NCBI GenBank assembly: GCA_012845835.1
Contig: JABAKD010000029.1
Location: forward strand, 11,680,524-11,744,523
Direction of reading: 5' to 3'
Source of the DNA: Undaria pinnatifida
Lineage: Eukaryota; Sar; Phaeophyceae; Laminariales; Alariaceae
DNA: 64,000 nucleotides
A program made the position numbers and the translations under genes. The notes below the pieces were generated by a model that saw nothing but the letters and a program-made list of their open reading frames with translations, was not told where the DNA came from and searched no databases. This document shows, piece by piece, positions 11,131 through 21,883 of the stretch (position 1 is its first letter; the number at the start of each line of letters is the position of its first letter).

Positions 11131-12355
11131 AATAAGACATCCCTTTATATCATCTGGCTTGTAATGTTTACTATTCTAGAAGGTTTGATGTTAGATGCAG
11201 CATGCAACCCAGTGTTTAAGTGTAGTAAATAACGTGTTAAATCTTCATAATTTGTTGTTGTATGATACATCGATCGAAAGCTAGAATATTTTATAGAATA
11301 TTTGTAGGTACCATTATTTTCTGACATCGCTAATTATAAGGAAGAGATACGTATTGTCAAATACAACAGGCGAGGTGACGTGGTCATGCACTGTTTGTCA
11401 CCATCATCATACAGTTACCATTATTTTCTGACATCGCTAATTATACGAAAGAGATACGTATTGCTAAATACAGCATGCAAGGTGATGTATGTGGCCATGT
11501 ACTGTCTCCGCCATTGAGCATTAGAGGGAGGGATGCGAATCGTCAGTTTTAAAGGAACGCTTGGTATACATGTGCTCAATTACGTTACCTCGTTAGTCAT
11601 ACTTGGTATACACGCGCTCAATTACGTTACCTCGTTAGTAATACTTCGCTTGGCATAGGTTGGGAGGCGATCATGCAGACGGTATGTACGAAATACCCTA
11701 CGTAATGGGTTGGTAAGGTTGTTTACCGCAATTTTAACACATCTGCCTGTGCTTCCTTTTCCAAATTATTTTTGTCTCAAATAAATGTACGATTTCACGC
11801 CTATGATTTTACCTTGTCGATGTGGGGCTCTGCGGTCGTCAATTTCAAGTCAGAGATACGTCCTACAAATACATCAGGCGAGGTGGGTATGTGATGTCAT
11901 ATATATGCGATGTCATCACTATTGATCGCGAGGGTGATTTTACTTCGTGAGGTAAATGGTACTGTGTTTCGTAGAGGTCGTCTCAGGAGGGTATGCGATG
12001 GGTCGGCAGTGTGGTTTATCGCAATTTTATCAGGTCTGCCTGTGCTTCCTTTTCAACTTATTATTGTCTCAAATGTACGATTTCACGTCCATGGTTTTTA
12101 CCGTGCCGCTGTGGGGCTCTGAGGTCGCCAATTCTAAGACAGAGATACATCTTACAAATACAGCAGTTGATGTGGGCATGCAACGTCATATATATGCGAT
12201 GTCACTACTATTGAACGCGAGGGTGACTTTACTTCGTCAGGCATATGCTACTGCGTTTCGTAAAGGTTGTCTCACGTGGACATGCGATGTTCCCACTATT
12301 GAACGCGAGGGTGACTTTACTTCGTTAGGCACATTCCACTGCGTTTGGAATGGTA
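11131..12355. other. No gene; AT-richer repetitive spacer
   Basis: The phrase CCATTATTTTCTGACATCGC occurs near 11312 and 11418 and also near 8975. Other short repeats include CATATATATGCGATGTCA and AACGCGAGGGTGACTTTAC. No recognisable coding region. Confidence 0.5.
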
Positions 12356-12660
12356 GAGGTTGTCAGGCAATCATGTAAGCGGATGGAGGCACGAAATACC
12401 CTGCGTAATAGGTTGGTCGTGTGGTTTACCGCAGTGTTAACATCCCTGTCTGTACTTACTTTTCACATTATTATAGACTATATATAGTGTACGCTTATAC
12501 GTCCTGTTTTCTCCCCACTGTCGTCGAAGATGTTGTAGTCCTGTAGATGTCGCGTCCATGTCTGGTGCTCTTGTTAGTGGTGTTCATGAAAACATGCCCT
12601 AACATGTAGTAGATGATCGCTGAGTGGTGTTCCTTTCCTTTACATCAAGCCAGGTAGTAT
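12356..12660 (+). repeat. 300-bp direct repeat, copy 2
   Basis: Second copy of 8997-9298, about 3.36 kb downstream. It abuts the start of the 1-kb tandem duplication at 12660. Confidence 0.8.
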
Positions 12661-12738
12661 ATGCCAACGCAACCGCTTGCTTGAAAAACGACAAAGAAAT
12701 TCCTCACACACCTGACACAGAGAAGACGCGCCCGAAGA

Positions 12739-12990
12739 TTATTCAGTATACCGACGGTCAGGAACAGGTTATCGAGCAGCGCACTTGATTTGTACTACCG
12801 CTCCTCACTCCACCTAAGACACTACGGGCATGCGTTGGACCCAGTTTGCTGATGCCCAAAACCAATTTCAAAGGAGGTGATGTGGTGGGCGAATGCTATA
12901 ATGATTTGCGCTGCTTCGATTACCCTGCCTCTCGTTCTGTTTGTTCTTGCGTTCTTGATGAACCTGTCATTTGGCAACGAGCAGTTGTGA
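12739..12990 (+). pseudogene. Membrane-peptide frame, copy 1, interrupted by TGA
   Basis: Same frame as the intact copy at 13739-13990. It reads FSIPTVRNRL near the start and MWWANAIMICAAS then LVLFVLAFLMNL near the end. A TGA stands where copy 2 reads CTTATCCTC, so the frame is broken before the hydrophobic part. Several substitutions between copies are conservative. I do not recognise a family. Confidence 0.4.
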
Positions 12991-13137
12991 CGCATTTTTA
13001 GGTTTGTGGAAAGACTTTATGTGGACTATGTGATGTTTCTGACTCGTAGGGACCTCAATTTGGAACCCAGGGTACATGGGTTCCATCTTTTGACTGGTGT
13101 TCGTATGCGGACGTATATATGGTTTTAGTGTGTCGTG

Positions 13138-13530
13138 TGTCCGCATGGTTTTCGTTTCACGTATGTTTTGGTTGATATTCTAGACTTGGTTATCGTATTG
13201 TTTCAAAGTGGTGCTTTCCGCGTTTTTGACGCCACACGTATATGTTTTGGTTCATGTTCTAGACTTTGTTATCGTGTTGTTTCGGAGCGGTATTTTCGAA
13301 TACATGTTATTTTGTAACCACGTAGTTTTTGCTACACGTGTACGTTTTGGTTGATGTTCTAGGTTTCGTTATCGTATTGTATCAGGGTGGTGTTTTCGGA
13401 TACATATTATTTTGTTTTGTTTGTTTTGCAACCACGTGGTTTTTTCTACACGTACTTTTTGTTTGATGTTCTAGACTTCATTATCGTATTGTATCAGAAT
13501 CGTGTTTTCGAATATATATTGGTGTACAGT
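13138..13530 (+). repeat. About 115-bp subrepeats, four units
   Basis: Each unit contains a CACGT-TATGTTTTGGTTGATG phrase followed by TTCTAGACTT and a TTATCGTRTTGT phrase. Two to three further units occupy 14155-14330 in the second 1-kb unit, so array length differs between the two copies. Confidence 0.7.
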
Positions 13531-13658
13531 GGTTGGGGGGGGGGGGGGGGGGAAGGGGGGGAGGGGGGGAAAGGGGGGGGGGCTGTTGTATATATCTGCA
13601 AAACGTATTTTTGTACGCCGAGAAAACTGCTATCGGGGGGCCTAAAACGAAGTTAGTA

Positions 13659-14415
13659 TATGTCAACCCAACCGATTGCTTGAAAACGACAAATAAAACT
13701 CCTCACACACCTGATACAGCGGAGACGCGGCCCGAAGATTGTTCAGTATACCGACGGTCAGGAACAGGTTATCGAGCAGCGCACTTGATTTTTACAACCG
13801 CTCCTCACTCCACCTAAGACACTACGGGCATGCGTTGGACCCAGTTCGCTTATCCTCAAAACCAATTGCAAAGGAGGTGATGTGGTGGGCGAATGCTGTA
13901 ATGATTTGCGCTGCTGTGATTACCCCGTCTCTCGTTCTGTTTGTTCTTGCGTTCTTGATGAATCTGTTATTGGGCAACGAGCAGTTTTGACGCATTTTAG
14001 GTTTGTGTAAATAATATAGGTGGACTATGTGATGTTTCTGGCTCGTAGGGACCTCAATTTGGAACCCAGGGTTTATGGGTTCCATCTTTTGACTGGGTTT
14101 TGTATGTGAACGTATGTGGTTTTAGTGCGCGGACATCCTTAAGATTTGATAATTATGTGTCCGCGTGGTTGTTGCTACACGTGTATGTTTTGGTCGATGT
14201 TCTAGAATTCTTTATCGTGTTATTTCAGAGTGGTGTTTTCGAATACGTATTGGTTTACGTTGATGTTCTAGACTTCGTTATCGTGTTTCAGAGTGGTGTC
14301 TTCGAGTACATATTGGTTTACAGTGGTTGGGGGGGGCTGTTGTGCATATCTGCAAAACGTATTTGTGTACGCCGAGAAAACTGCTTCGGGGGGCTAAGAA
14401 CGAAGTTGCAAGGGA
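13659..14415 (+). repeat. About 1-kb tandem duplication, unit 2 (shorter)
   Basis: Matches unit 1 throughout but has fewer 115-bp subrepeats. It ends with CGCCGAGAAAACTGCTTCGG and a GGGGGGCTAAGAACGAAGTT phrase. Confidence 0.8.
13739..13990 (+). CDS. Small putative membrane protein (unrecognised)
   Basis: An 83-codon frame, intact only in the second copy of the duplication; its first codon is an ATT-TTC region read here from 13739 and no good Kozak ATG precedes it. The C-terminal third is strongly hydrophobic: MWWANAVMICAAV, then LVLFVLAFLMNLLLG, consistent with one long or two short membrane segments. The frame is preserved between the two copies apart from one stop, and many changes are conservative, so it may once have been an exon of a membrane protein. 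It may equally be non-functional repeat sequence. Confidence 0.3.
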   Translation: MFSIPTVRNRLSSSALDFYNRSSLHLRHYGHALDPVRLSSKPIAKEVMWWANAVMICAAVITPSLVLFVLAFLMNLLLGNEQF

Positions 14416-14689
14416 CGTTTGGGAATTTCAACGTTCCCCCTCACGGCTTTTGTCAAGTATGGTTGAATGCATATGTATCCCTGAAGATAAACATTCAACA
14501 ACCAACCTTGACAACTATGGGTTATAACGGTATCATAATACTCTTGTAATGCCGTTACTGTTTATAGTTTGACTATGTGTGTATTCCTTTTTTTTCTAAA
14601 CGGTGTGGATTGAATACAAATACTGAGCGAGGCTAAGGTTAAAGCCTTAGAATGAAAGTTTACAAGAAGGTTTTATAAATATATAAAAA

Positions 14690-15124
14690 ATCATTCCTTG
14701 AATATCGAGTCATTCCTTGGTGTCATGGACTTTGGTCAGGAGTTTTTTGTCTCGGCCTAAGTATGCGATTCGCGGAACTGGAATTCTCGGTCGAATATGG
14801 CTTGGTTCGAGCGCCGCCTTCGGGGGGGGGCTCCAACGCCCCTCGCCCTGCTGTGTCCGTTCCGCACATCGACGTGAACGCGGACGGGCGCCGAGCGAGA
14901 CGAGCGAGTGTCGAGGAGGAATTTTGGAAAAATTGTTGAATCTTAATGGCTGCAACGCCTGAATGATTTACAAAATTGGCATCATTTCCAAACGGTACGT
15001 GATAATGTTTGGAATTTTGCGGTGGCATACTCTCGAGCGTTAGTTTCTTTGCTGTACTTTTTTACTAGTTCGTTTGGTTTCTTGCTCGGCATTTTATTGC
15101 TTTTGTTTCTGCTCGTTTTGCCAG
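14690..15124 (+). repeat. Duplicated block, copy 2, left part
   Basis: Second copy of 4065-4565 up to the word TTTTGCCAG. The block resumes at 16862 with TTTCTTGACCTTTCAGC. The intervening 1.74 kb is therefore an insertion. Confidence 0.75.
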
Positions 15125-16861
15125 CTGGAAATTCAATTTTTTAGTGTGGGTTCACCTAAAACGTGACACAAGTTACCGACGATATCCAACAACATCGTGA
15201 CACAAATTACCGACGGCAAGACGTTTCGTGACAAAAAAACTCCCAAATCATGATACTTTCACGTAACAGAATTTCGAGACAAAACTAAGCAGGTAGAGCC
15301 GTCTCTTCGGCCTTTGGCCCTGGCTTTAGCACGGCCGCTGACACTCCAGGCAGCCTCTGCTGTAGGCATGAACGAATGCGGTTGATTCGCAGCGAACTAT
15401 CCCGCTGTGCTGGCTTCTATGTGGCCATTGTCCATGCCATTTCATGTCACCTCCCTTCTGTTTTGAGCTCGTCGTCGTACGGTTGAGGTACGAGGAAACC
15501 CGTACGTACTGGGTGAGAACAGCAGTATGTACGACGAGCATGAACGCCAATTGACGACATTGGCAAACACAAAATAGCAGGTGTAGCAGCAGTAGCCGAA
15601 GGGCGAAACGTCTAGCACATAATGCAGCAACTAGTAGCAACCAGAACTACAGCAGATAGCTCAAAGTGCAGTGCGAGTGCCGTTGGCAAGTTTAGTCGTA
15701 CACGCATCACTCTGTCCAATATATATAACAGAATCTCGAGACAAAACCAAGCAGATAGAAGAGCCGTCTCTTCGGCCTTTGGCCCTGGCTTCAGCACGGC
15801 CGCTGACACTCCAGCCAGCCTCTGCTGTAGCCATGAACAAGTGCGGTTGATTCGCAGCGAACTATCCCGCTGTGCTCGCTTCTACGTGGCCATTGTCCAT
15901 GCCATTTCATGTCACCGCCCTTCTGTTTTGAGCTCGTCGTCGTGCGGTTGAGGTACGAGGAAACCCGCACGTACTCGGTGAGAACAGCAGTATGTACGAC
16001 GAGCATGAACGCCAACTGACGACATTGGCAAACACAACAGCAGGTGTACAGCAGTAGCCGAAGGGCGAAACATCTAGCACATAATGCAGCAACAAGTAGC
16101 AACCAGAACTACAGCAGATAGCTCAAAGTGCAGTGCGAGTGCCGTTCGTCGGCAAGTTTAGTCGTACACGCATCACTCTCAAGAGCCAACAAGAGGCAGG
16201 GCAGGGGCCCCCAACACAGAGACACGTGACAACCACGGCCAGCTGTCGATCGCGTAATTGGCCGGTAGTCCGTGCTTCGGTGGGTGTATCGGAAGTCGTT
16301 CGTAGTACTACTGCTGTGGACCGTCGAAAGACCACGTGACATGTGACATCCCGTTCTGGTGGCAGCCTCGCCGGTAGACCCCCCATTTTTTTTTTTTCTT
16401 TTCTTTTTCTTGGCCCCATGCACCCATTTCCTTTCCTTTCTCTTCTTTGTTCTTTGTTTCTTTTTTCCAATTGACTTGCGTCTGTTGTGCGTATGCGTAG
16501 TGATAGATACTACGTGTGATATATACGTGGTAGTCTTTCTTGGGTGGCAAGCGGTATAGTCGGATTTCCCAGGCGCGAGTAATGAGACGTATGCACCGGT
16601 ATAATGAGACGTATGCACCGGTATAATGAGACGTATGCACCGGTATGGACCTGGCACATCGTATGTATACTGACTCCTGATCTCACTTTTATATGTTTCT
16701 GGTGGAGGCATGAATTGCGTCAGCTGTGATTTATGCGTGTACCACCTTGGGTTGTTTGTGTTTTTCCCTAGGGTGTTCCTCTGCTCCAGAGTGACTGGAA
16801 CCAGTCCTGTGACCACGGACTGGATAGTGCGAGCTAATGTGAGAACAACAACAACTGAACT
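15125..16861. mobile_element. Inserted 1.74-kb segment (unclassified)
   Basis: Defined by comparison with the uninterrupted block at 4065-4565. Possible 7-bp target duplication TTGCCAG (15118-15124) and TTGCCTG (16862-16868), with one mismatch. Inside is a 462-bp tandem duplication (15267-15728 and 15729-16182) and three copies of a 22-bp unit containing TAATGAGACGTATGCACCGG at about 16580-16645. No transposase or terminal inverted repeat was seen; it may be a non-autonomous element or a composite. Confidence 0.55.
15267..16182 (+). repeat. 462-bp tandem duplication (two units)
   Basis: The units begin CAGAATTTCGAGACAAAAC (15267) and CAGAATCTCGAGACAAAAC (15729) and both end near TTTAGTCGTACACGCATCAC. 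Frames for Cys-rich peptides on the minus strand are present in both units but diverge by frameshift, so they are not called. Confidence 0.8.
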
Positions 16862-16971
16862 ATTGCCTGTTTCTTGACCTTTCAGCTGCTTCCTGCAAAT
16901 TTGGTTTTTCAGCCAACACGATTTTGAACCCTATGCAAAGATCCTGTTTCGTTTTAATCAATTGTCAGCCG

Positions 16972-17300
16972 GCCGCCCCGGTGGTCTAGTGGTTTTACCC
17001 TCGAATACCTCCAACGTTTGGTTGTCCTTGAGTTCGACACCCACCACGATGAATATGACCTAATTTGCAAAAATGCAATCAAAAAAAGAGATCAACTGCT
17101 GAGAGCGCCTGCTGGGTACAATTCGACGCGAGTCGACGAGGGAAGAAAATGCTCGATTCTCCTCGCGGTAAAAATGAAGGCACGTGCCGAAGTGGGGAGG
17201 GAGGAGGAGGGCCCGCTATGTGACCCCGGATCTGAGTTACTATTACTGGGAGGGAGCGCGAGAATAGTGCGGGGATGATAAATGGGATGAAGAAAAAAAA
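16972..17300 (+). mobile_element. tRNA-derived SINE, with tail
   Basis: A box TGGTCTAGTGG at 16982-16992, B box GAGTTCGACACC near 17030-17041. The body has GAGAGCGCC and GACGAGGGAAGAAAATGCTC, and the tail has GACCCCGGATCTGAGTTA and an A-rich end near 17288-17300. It shares its tail with the copies at 43050 and 62218. Confidence 0.75.
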
Positions 17301-18091
17301 ATGTTGCAAAGAAAGGTACATGATTATTTCTACAAGTAAATAATATGTCAGTCTCTGGGAAATACGCGCGGCACCATCAGCAGTCGTCATGGTAGAGACA
17401 CTCCGGATATTATGTATTGAGGGGACGCGTCCGATTTCGACAACGTGAAAGCAATCACGAAGCAAAGATAGCAGACACACATATCCTGCCTTCTCGAGAA
17501 AAAACAGAGAAGAAGCGCTACGCCAACCTCCCGTACGAGCAAAGCCACCCCCGCACCTATCTTAGACAACGCCGACGCAACGAGAGATCGCCCTCCTCTT
17601 CTTCGTTTTCCTCCTCGCCCGCAACCACGCAGACCAATCAATGCGACAGCCTTCACGTAACAAACAAAGCAATCTTCTTCCAAAACCTCGCCGGCTGACA
17701 TGGCCCCATGTCGACGTTTGATGCAAACCGACTTTGCATCCTGTCGACTTCGAACCTCCATTGCCACGGGGACAGCAGTGCAGTCTCTTCATTAATGCCA
17801 AGGCCTCTTTTGTTTCGCCTAGAGGCGACGCAGGTTCTCAATAATACTATTTTCGGTATTTTTGTTTGATAGACGCCAACTTTTACTTGACGGCGCATTT
17901 AACATAGTAATAGTGTGTTTCGCCTATCCTTGCCTTCTTTGTTGTATAATATTACGTTTTTTTTCTGTCAAATCATGACTTTCATAATCCCATGTTCGTA
18001 TTAAACTCTTGGCATTACTTTAAAGTTCAATGCATGCCAAATCGGACAGCTACACCTTAAGATGTCGAAGTGCTGCCCTGCCCTACCCGAA

Positions 18092-18123
18092 GCATGGGCG
18101 CCGGCGAATGCCGGCGCCCATGC
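18092..18123. repeat. Perfect 14-bp palindrome, loop GAAT
   Basis: Arms identical to those at 8187-8218; the loop is the reverse complement. The flanks (CCCTACCCGAA on the left, GGAGC on the right) stay in the same orientation in both copies. Confidence 0.9.
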
Positions 18124-18127
18124 GGAG

Positions 18128-18662
18128 CCCTTGTATGTATATATAATTAATCTGCTTATTGAACACATTGATGTGGACGAAGTAGTTGGTGTTTCATCAG
18201 TGCCATCGCTGGATCCCGTCCTGTTTGCGGGTGACATGTGATGAGCTGTGGGAGGTTTTTAAAAAAGAAGGAGGGGGGGGGGGAAGGGGGGAAAATAAAT
18301 AAATAAAAAAGGGGGGGCGGGAAAGCGGGTTTCCCCCCGCCCCCCTTGGGTGGCTTGCCTTTATCGTTTTTATCTACTTGTTCCGAAACGTCTCATAATT
18401 TAATGACTTTGTCAGCCTTTTTGTAGCATTTCAATTCGTATATTGTAAGAAACCACTCTTCACACGTCACGATAGTATATCCGAAAGGGACTCGAACAAA
18501 TTCGAAGGGGGGCACAATAAAGCATACCCGGGTGGGTCGAAATCTACTGAGAGCCGACGTGTTCAGACAAGTCTACTTGCGTAAGTTGCCGTCAACCACC
18601 CAAATTTCTCGGGTCACTCAGGCTACCACGTGGGGCCGTCTCTGAGCGCTTGATATATTTTA
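18128..18662. other. No gene recognised
   Basis: Contains a short G run with AAATAAATAAAT near 18296 and a GGGCGG/CCGCCC inverted patch near 18310-18345. No coding signature. Confidence 0.5.
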
Positions 18663-18950
18663 AAAAATAACAATACACTCCACCTGTGAGATCGAAGATT
18701 TTGTCGAAACTCATATTTGCAAGCTGTGTGTGATACTCCGATCGCGCGTATTACGGGTTGTGTGTCCCCATTAAGGATATAGGTCGGCGACTCCCCTTGC
18801 AACTGCAGTGTAGCTTATCAGGGTCAACAGGGTGATGCTAGTCAGTCTGTGCGCGGAAACTATAAAACCCGTTTTTGAGGGGGACAAAATCTGACAGCTG
18901 TGGAAGGAAATACATCAGTTTATCAAGTGAATCCCGTAAGTCGAATAATA
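18663..18950 (+). repeat. Dispersed AGCTGTG family, copy 3
   Basis: Closely similar to copies at 3118 and 9307. It ends abruptly at AAGTCGAATAATA, where retroelement-like sequence begins. Confidence 0.8.
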
Positions 18951-20000
18951 TAAAAATGCACGACCCTCCTGCAGGAGATTAAGCCAAGGGTGGTACTCGG
19001 CAACGTGGAACCGGGGGAAAGCGGGGTTGACATCGTGCAGGCCTTTGTAAGGTCGGAGCCCAGAAACCTCCTACTCGAATGTTCACCACAGCTACCGAAC
19101 TCAAAACTGTAGCGCACCAGCGTTCAACCCATATTGGACGCGTCTTACCAGACAGAGAAGGCGGAGCTTAAAGCGGCTAGCGTGGGAACATTTCATTCCG
19201 TCAACCGGGGCCGTACTCTTCCAAGTGCTGGAGGACCATACCAGACTTGAGGGGGTGTTATGGCGGCGGATGAAGTGGGACATAAAAGGTACGGTGAGCC
19301 GTGTCCGTGGCTTTATGGTCGTGGCTTAACCGGGCGCAGAACAGCGGCGGGTAGTTCTGTGAGTGTAGGAGTACCATCTGGGAAGAAACGAGCGTTTGTG
19401 GCCGCCACCAATACAGCGGGTATCCCTAAAGCTGAGGAGAAACTCCACGAGGAGGGGAGTGGAGAGGGCTACCGGCCCCAACACCTCCTTAGGAGGCATC
19501 TTAGGCCACAACGGAACGTACTTCATGAAAAGGGGAGCCGGCGAAAGGACTGCCTTTTCGTTTGAACACCATATGCTCTCCAAAACCAAGGCTCACGTTA
19601 CGGCGCGAGAAACCCTCCGCAGGCACGTACCAACCCCACGCGATAGACATAGAGACAGCCGAATAGCTATGATTTGAGGACTTCGTGAAGGTAATAACAG
19701 GACAGGAGGGGTATACGATCCCACCCACCGTTAGCCGAGGAGAAGCTGCCACCGTGATCACCAAATTCACCATACCACCCATGGCGAGGGAGACGCTCGG
19801 GGGGCTGACAGCCAGAGACTTGCTGACTACGCGAGGATCCGAGGATGTAACCGTCGGGGAATATACATGCTCGAGGGCCTACCCGCTCTACAGCTGGAGG
19901 ACGTGGAAACGGTCACACGTGCGGTCACGAGAGCGACCACCAGAGCGCTCACGGAGGCAGTGTCAACCCCGAAGTTGACGCTACCCACCGAGACCGAAGC
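18951..20000 (+). pseudogene. Degraded retroelement segment upstream of integrase
   Basis: GC-richer sequence with overlapping broken frames in all three forward frames, directly upstream of integrase-like sequence and in the same orientation. By position it should derive from the gag, protease or RT part of the element, but I recognise no RT motif here. Confidence 0.35.
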
Positions 20001-20009
20001 AGGCACGCT

Positions 20010-21253
20010 TGCTAAAAGACCACGCATACTTGGCGGGTAGCCAGAAACGAGACGCGACGCTAGGGCCCATGTTCAAGGAGTCGGGCTCGGGGGAAGCCGA
20101 GTACCTGACAGACGACAACGGGGTCCTGTGGTACGCACCCAGGGAGGGGGGAAAACACTTTGGCCATACCGAGGACATTGATACCGGGGGTGTTGTCCCT
20201 GGTCGATAGCACCTTCGGCCACCCCGGCGTGGCTCGCACAACACTGTTGGTGAGAGATAAACACAGCTGGCCGTCGCTGCGAAAGGACGTGCGACACTAT
20301 GTGCTACATGCGGGTGCCGCCGACGGAAAAGGATGAACAGCCGCCAAGTATAGATGATGCCAGGTCAGGTTTCTACAACCGTGGGAAGTTCTAGAAATAG
20401 ACATTTAATCCTTCCACCAAGTATCGTCGGATGGCCACCGGTATTTGCTGGTGGCGTTCGACAGGGCCAGAAAGTTCCTCTTCAGGTATCCCCTCGCCTC
20501 CAAGGGATATCTGGAAGTCAGCCGGAAGTTGGTGAACCTGATGCTGACCTTTTGCGTGCCGCAATCAATCAGGAGCGACAGAGGGGGGGAGTTCACGGCG
20601 CAAGTGGTCGGCCACTTGTGTAGGTGGTTGAATATAGCCCCGAATCACGGTCCGGCGGACTTCGCGCGGAGCCAAGGGGCTGCGGAGCGGATGGGAGGGT
20701 GGCCACAGGAGGTCCTGCTGATACTGGGCAAGAAATGGCCGCTGTGGTGGAATCAGCATGTGCTCCCCGCTTGCTGGATCCAGCCGGTGACAACTGACCC
20801 GGCGTTACCATCCAACGCGACACCCTTCCGTGTCTAGTTCGGCCGCGACGCGCGCACGCAAATCGGCACAATGACTTTCAGCCTGGACGCACCTGAGTTC
20901 CGAGGAGGACTTGACAGTTTTGTGGCGGACAAACATTAATCATTTGTGGGGGTAAGGCCGTTCTGGAGAAGCAGCGGGCCGACAAAGACAAGGCACGAAA
21001 CGCATTGAACGCACACTTTGAGCGCGGCTCACCAGGAAGGCACACCAAGGTGGGGGACCTGGTGATGGTTAAGCAGCCAGACAGTTCCCTAGCCAGACAG
21101 GGAACACACCCCGAGTTGAGCCACGAACACTGGACAGCGTCCTGGAAAATAGTAAGTATTCCCAGACCTGGGTCACGCTTGGTGGTCAACCTCAGCGGAC
21201 TCAGAATCCGGAGGCGGACGGTGTCGGTGGCGAACGTAAACCCTGCCATCTAA
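20010..21253 (+). pseudogene. Ty3/gypsy-type integrase remnant
   Basis: The translation passes through FGHPGVARTTLL and DKHSWPSLRKDV, the zinc-binding N-terminus, where a frameshift falls just before the Cys pair. It continues with PWEVLEIDI (first acidic residue), SDRGGEFTA (second) and SQGAAERMGGW (Glu), the order expected of a DDE integrase core. It then reaches a C-terminal stretch GDLVMVKQPDS followed by SWKIVSIPRPGSRLVVN. Frames change at least three times and stops are present, so the gene is inactive. The frames at 20445-20837 and 21005-21253 are its longest surviving pieces. Confidence 0.7.
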
Positions 21254-21349
21254 AACCGGCCGACCTGCGTCATGAAATTGAAGTCGAGTTAGAGCACGCG
21301 TTCTCGGGACCAAACTTCGGGTTGGCAAAAGCGTCCACACCGGCGCCCC

Positions 21350-21883
21350 GTGTACACTGTGTGGGACCGCAAAGCAGTCCGGGGGAAGGGTGACGCATGG
21401 GCCTGGGAATGTCGATGCCGTTATCAGGACGAAGCTAAAGCTCACTGGTTAACAGAGGATGAAGCAAAGTATAGCTTTACGCCCCTTCAGCTGGACGTGT
21501 TCCATGAAATGTGGGGTGTTTACCAGGCGACGGACTGTGGTCCCAAGCCCGACGGCATCCGGTCCAAGGGAGAACGACGCGCTGCGTCCAGGGAGGAAGC
21601 GCTAACCCGACACCCGGTAGGTACTCAGGTGAAGAGGGAATTCGCGGACGACGTGGGCGAGTCGACGACGCTCACGGGGTTGCTCTACGGCTCCGGCGAA
21701 CCATTGTGGCGAATACGCTCTCCGGACGGGGATTGGGCGGAGCTGAATAGCCAGGAGATGAATAGGGGGAGGCAAACGTTAGCCGCACGTCACCCATTTC
21801 ACCAAATGGAGAATCTACCCGCAAACATAAGAAGAATACGTCCCGAGAATCGAGGGCATGCATTTCGGAGCAGAAGGCGTTAA
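21350..21883 (+). pseudogene. Chromodomain-like C-terminus of retroelement Pol
   Basis: An open frame downstream of the integrase remnant reads VWDRKAVRGKGDAWAWECRC, then AHWLTEDEA. This resembles the chromodomain that ends Pol in chromovirus-type Ty3/gypsy elements (aromatic residues before a WLTEDE-like turn). The assignment rests on this pattern and position; no alignment was done. The rest (ATDCGPKPDG onward) is unrecognised. A LTR pair was not found, although TGTTACGG follows a G run at 22215. Confidence 0.45.

Larger units (their letters stand above)
12660..13658 (+). repeat. About 1-kb tandem duplication, unit 1
   Basis: Starts TATGCCAACGCAACC; unit 2 starts TATGTCAACCCAACC at 13659, a period of 999 bp. 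Each unit consists of a 440-bp segment with a conserved membrane-peptide frame, a run of about 115-bp subrepeats, a TACAGTGGTTGGGG phrase with a G tract, and CGCCGAGAAAACTGCT. Confidence 0.85.
16930..18127 (+). repeat. Long duplicated block, copy 2
   Basis: Longer version of 7457-8224, retaining the SINE tail and about 300 bp beyond it (17195-17620). It ends with the second GC-rich palindrome. Confidence 0.8.

Noticed and set aside
8496-11132. Poly-Gly and poly-Pro ORFs
   Set aside because: By-products of G runs, not conserved between repeat copies.
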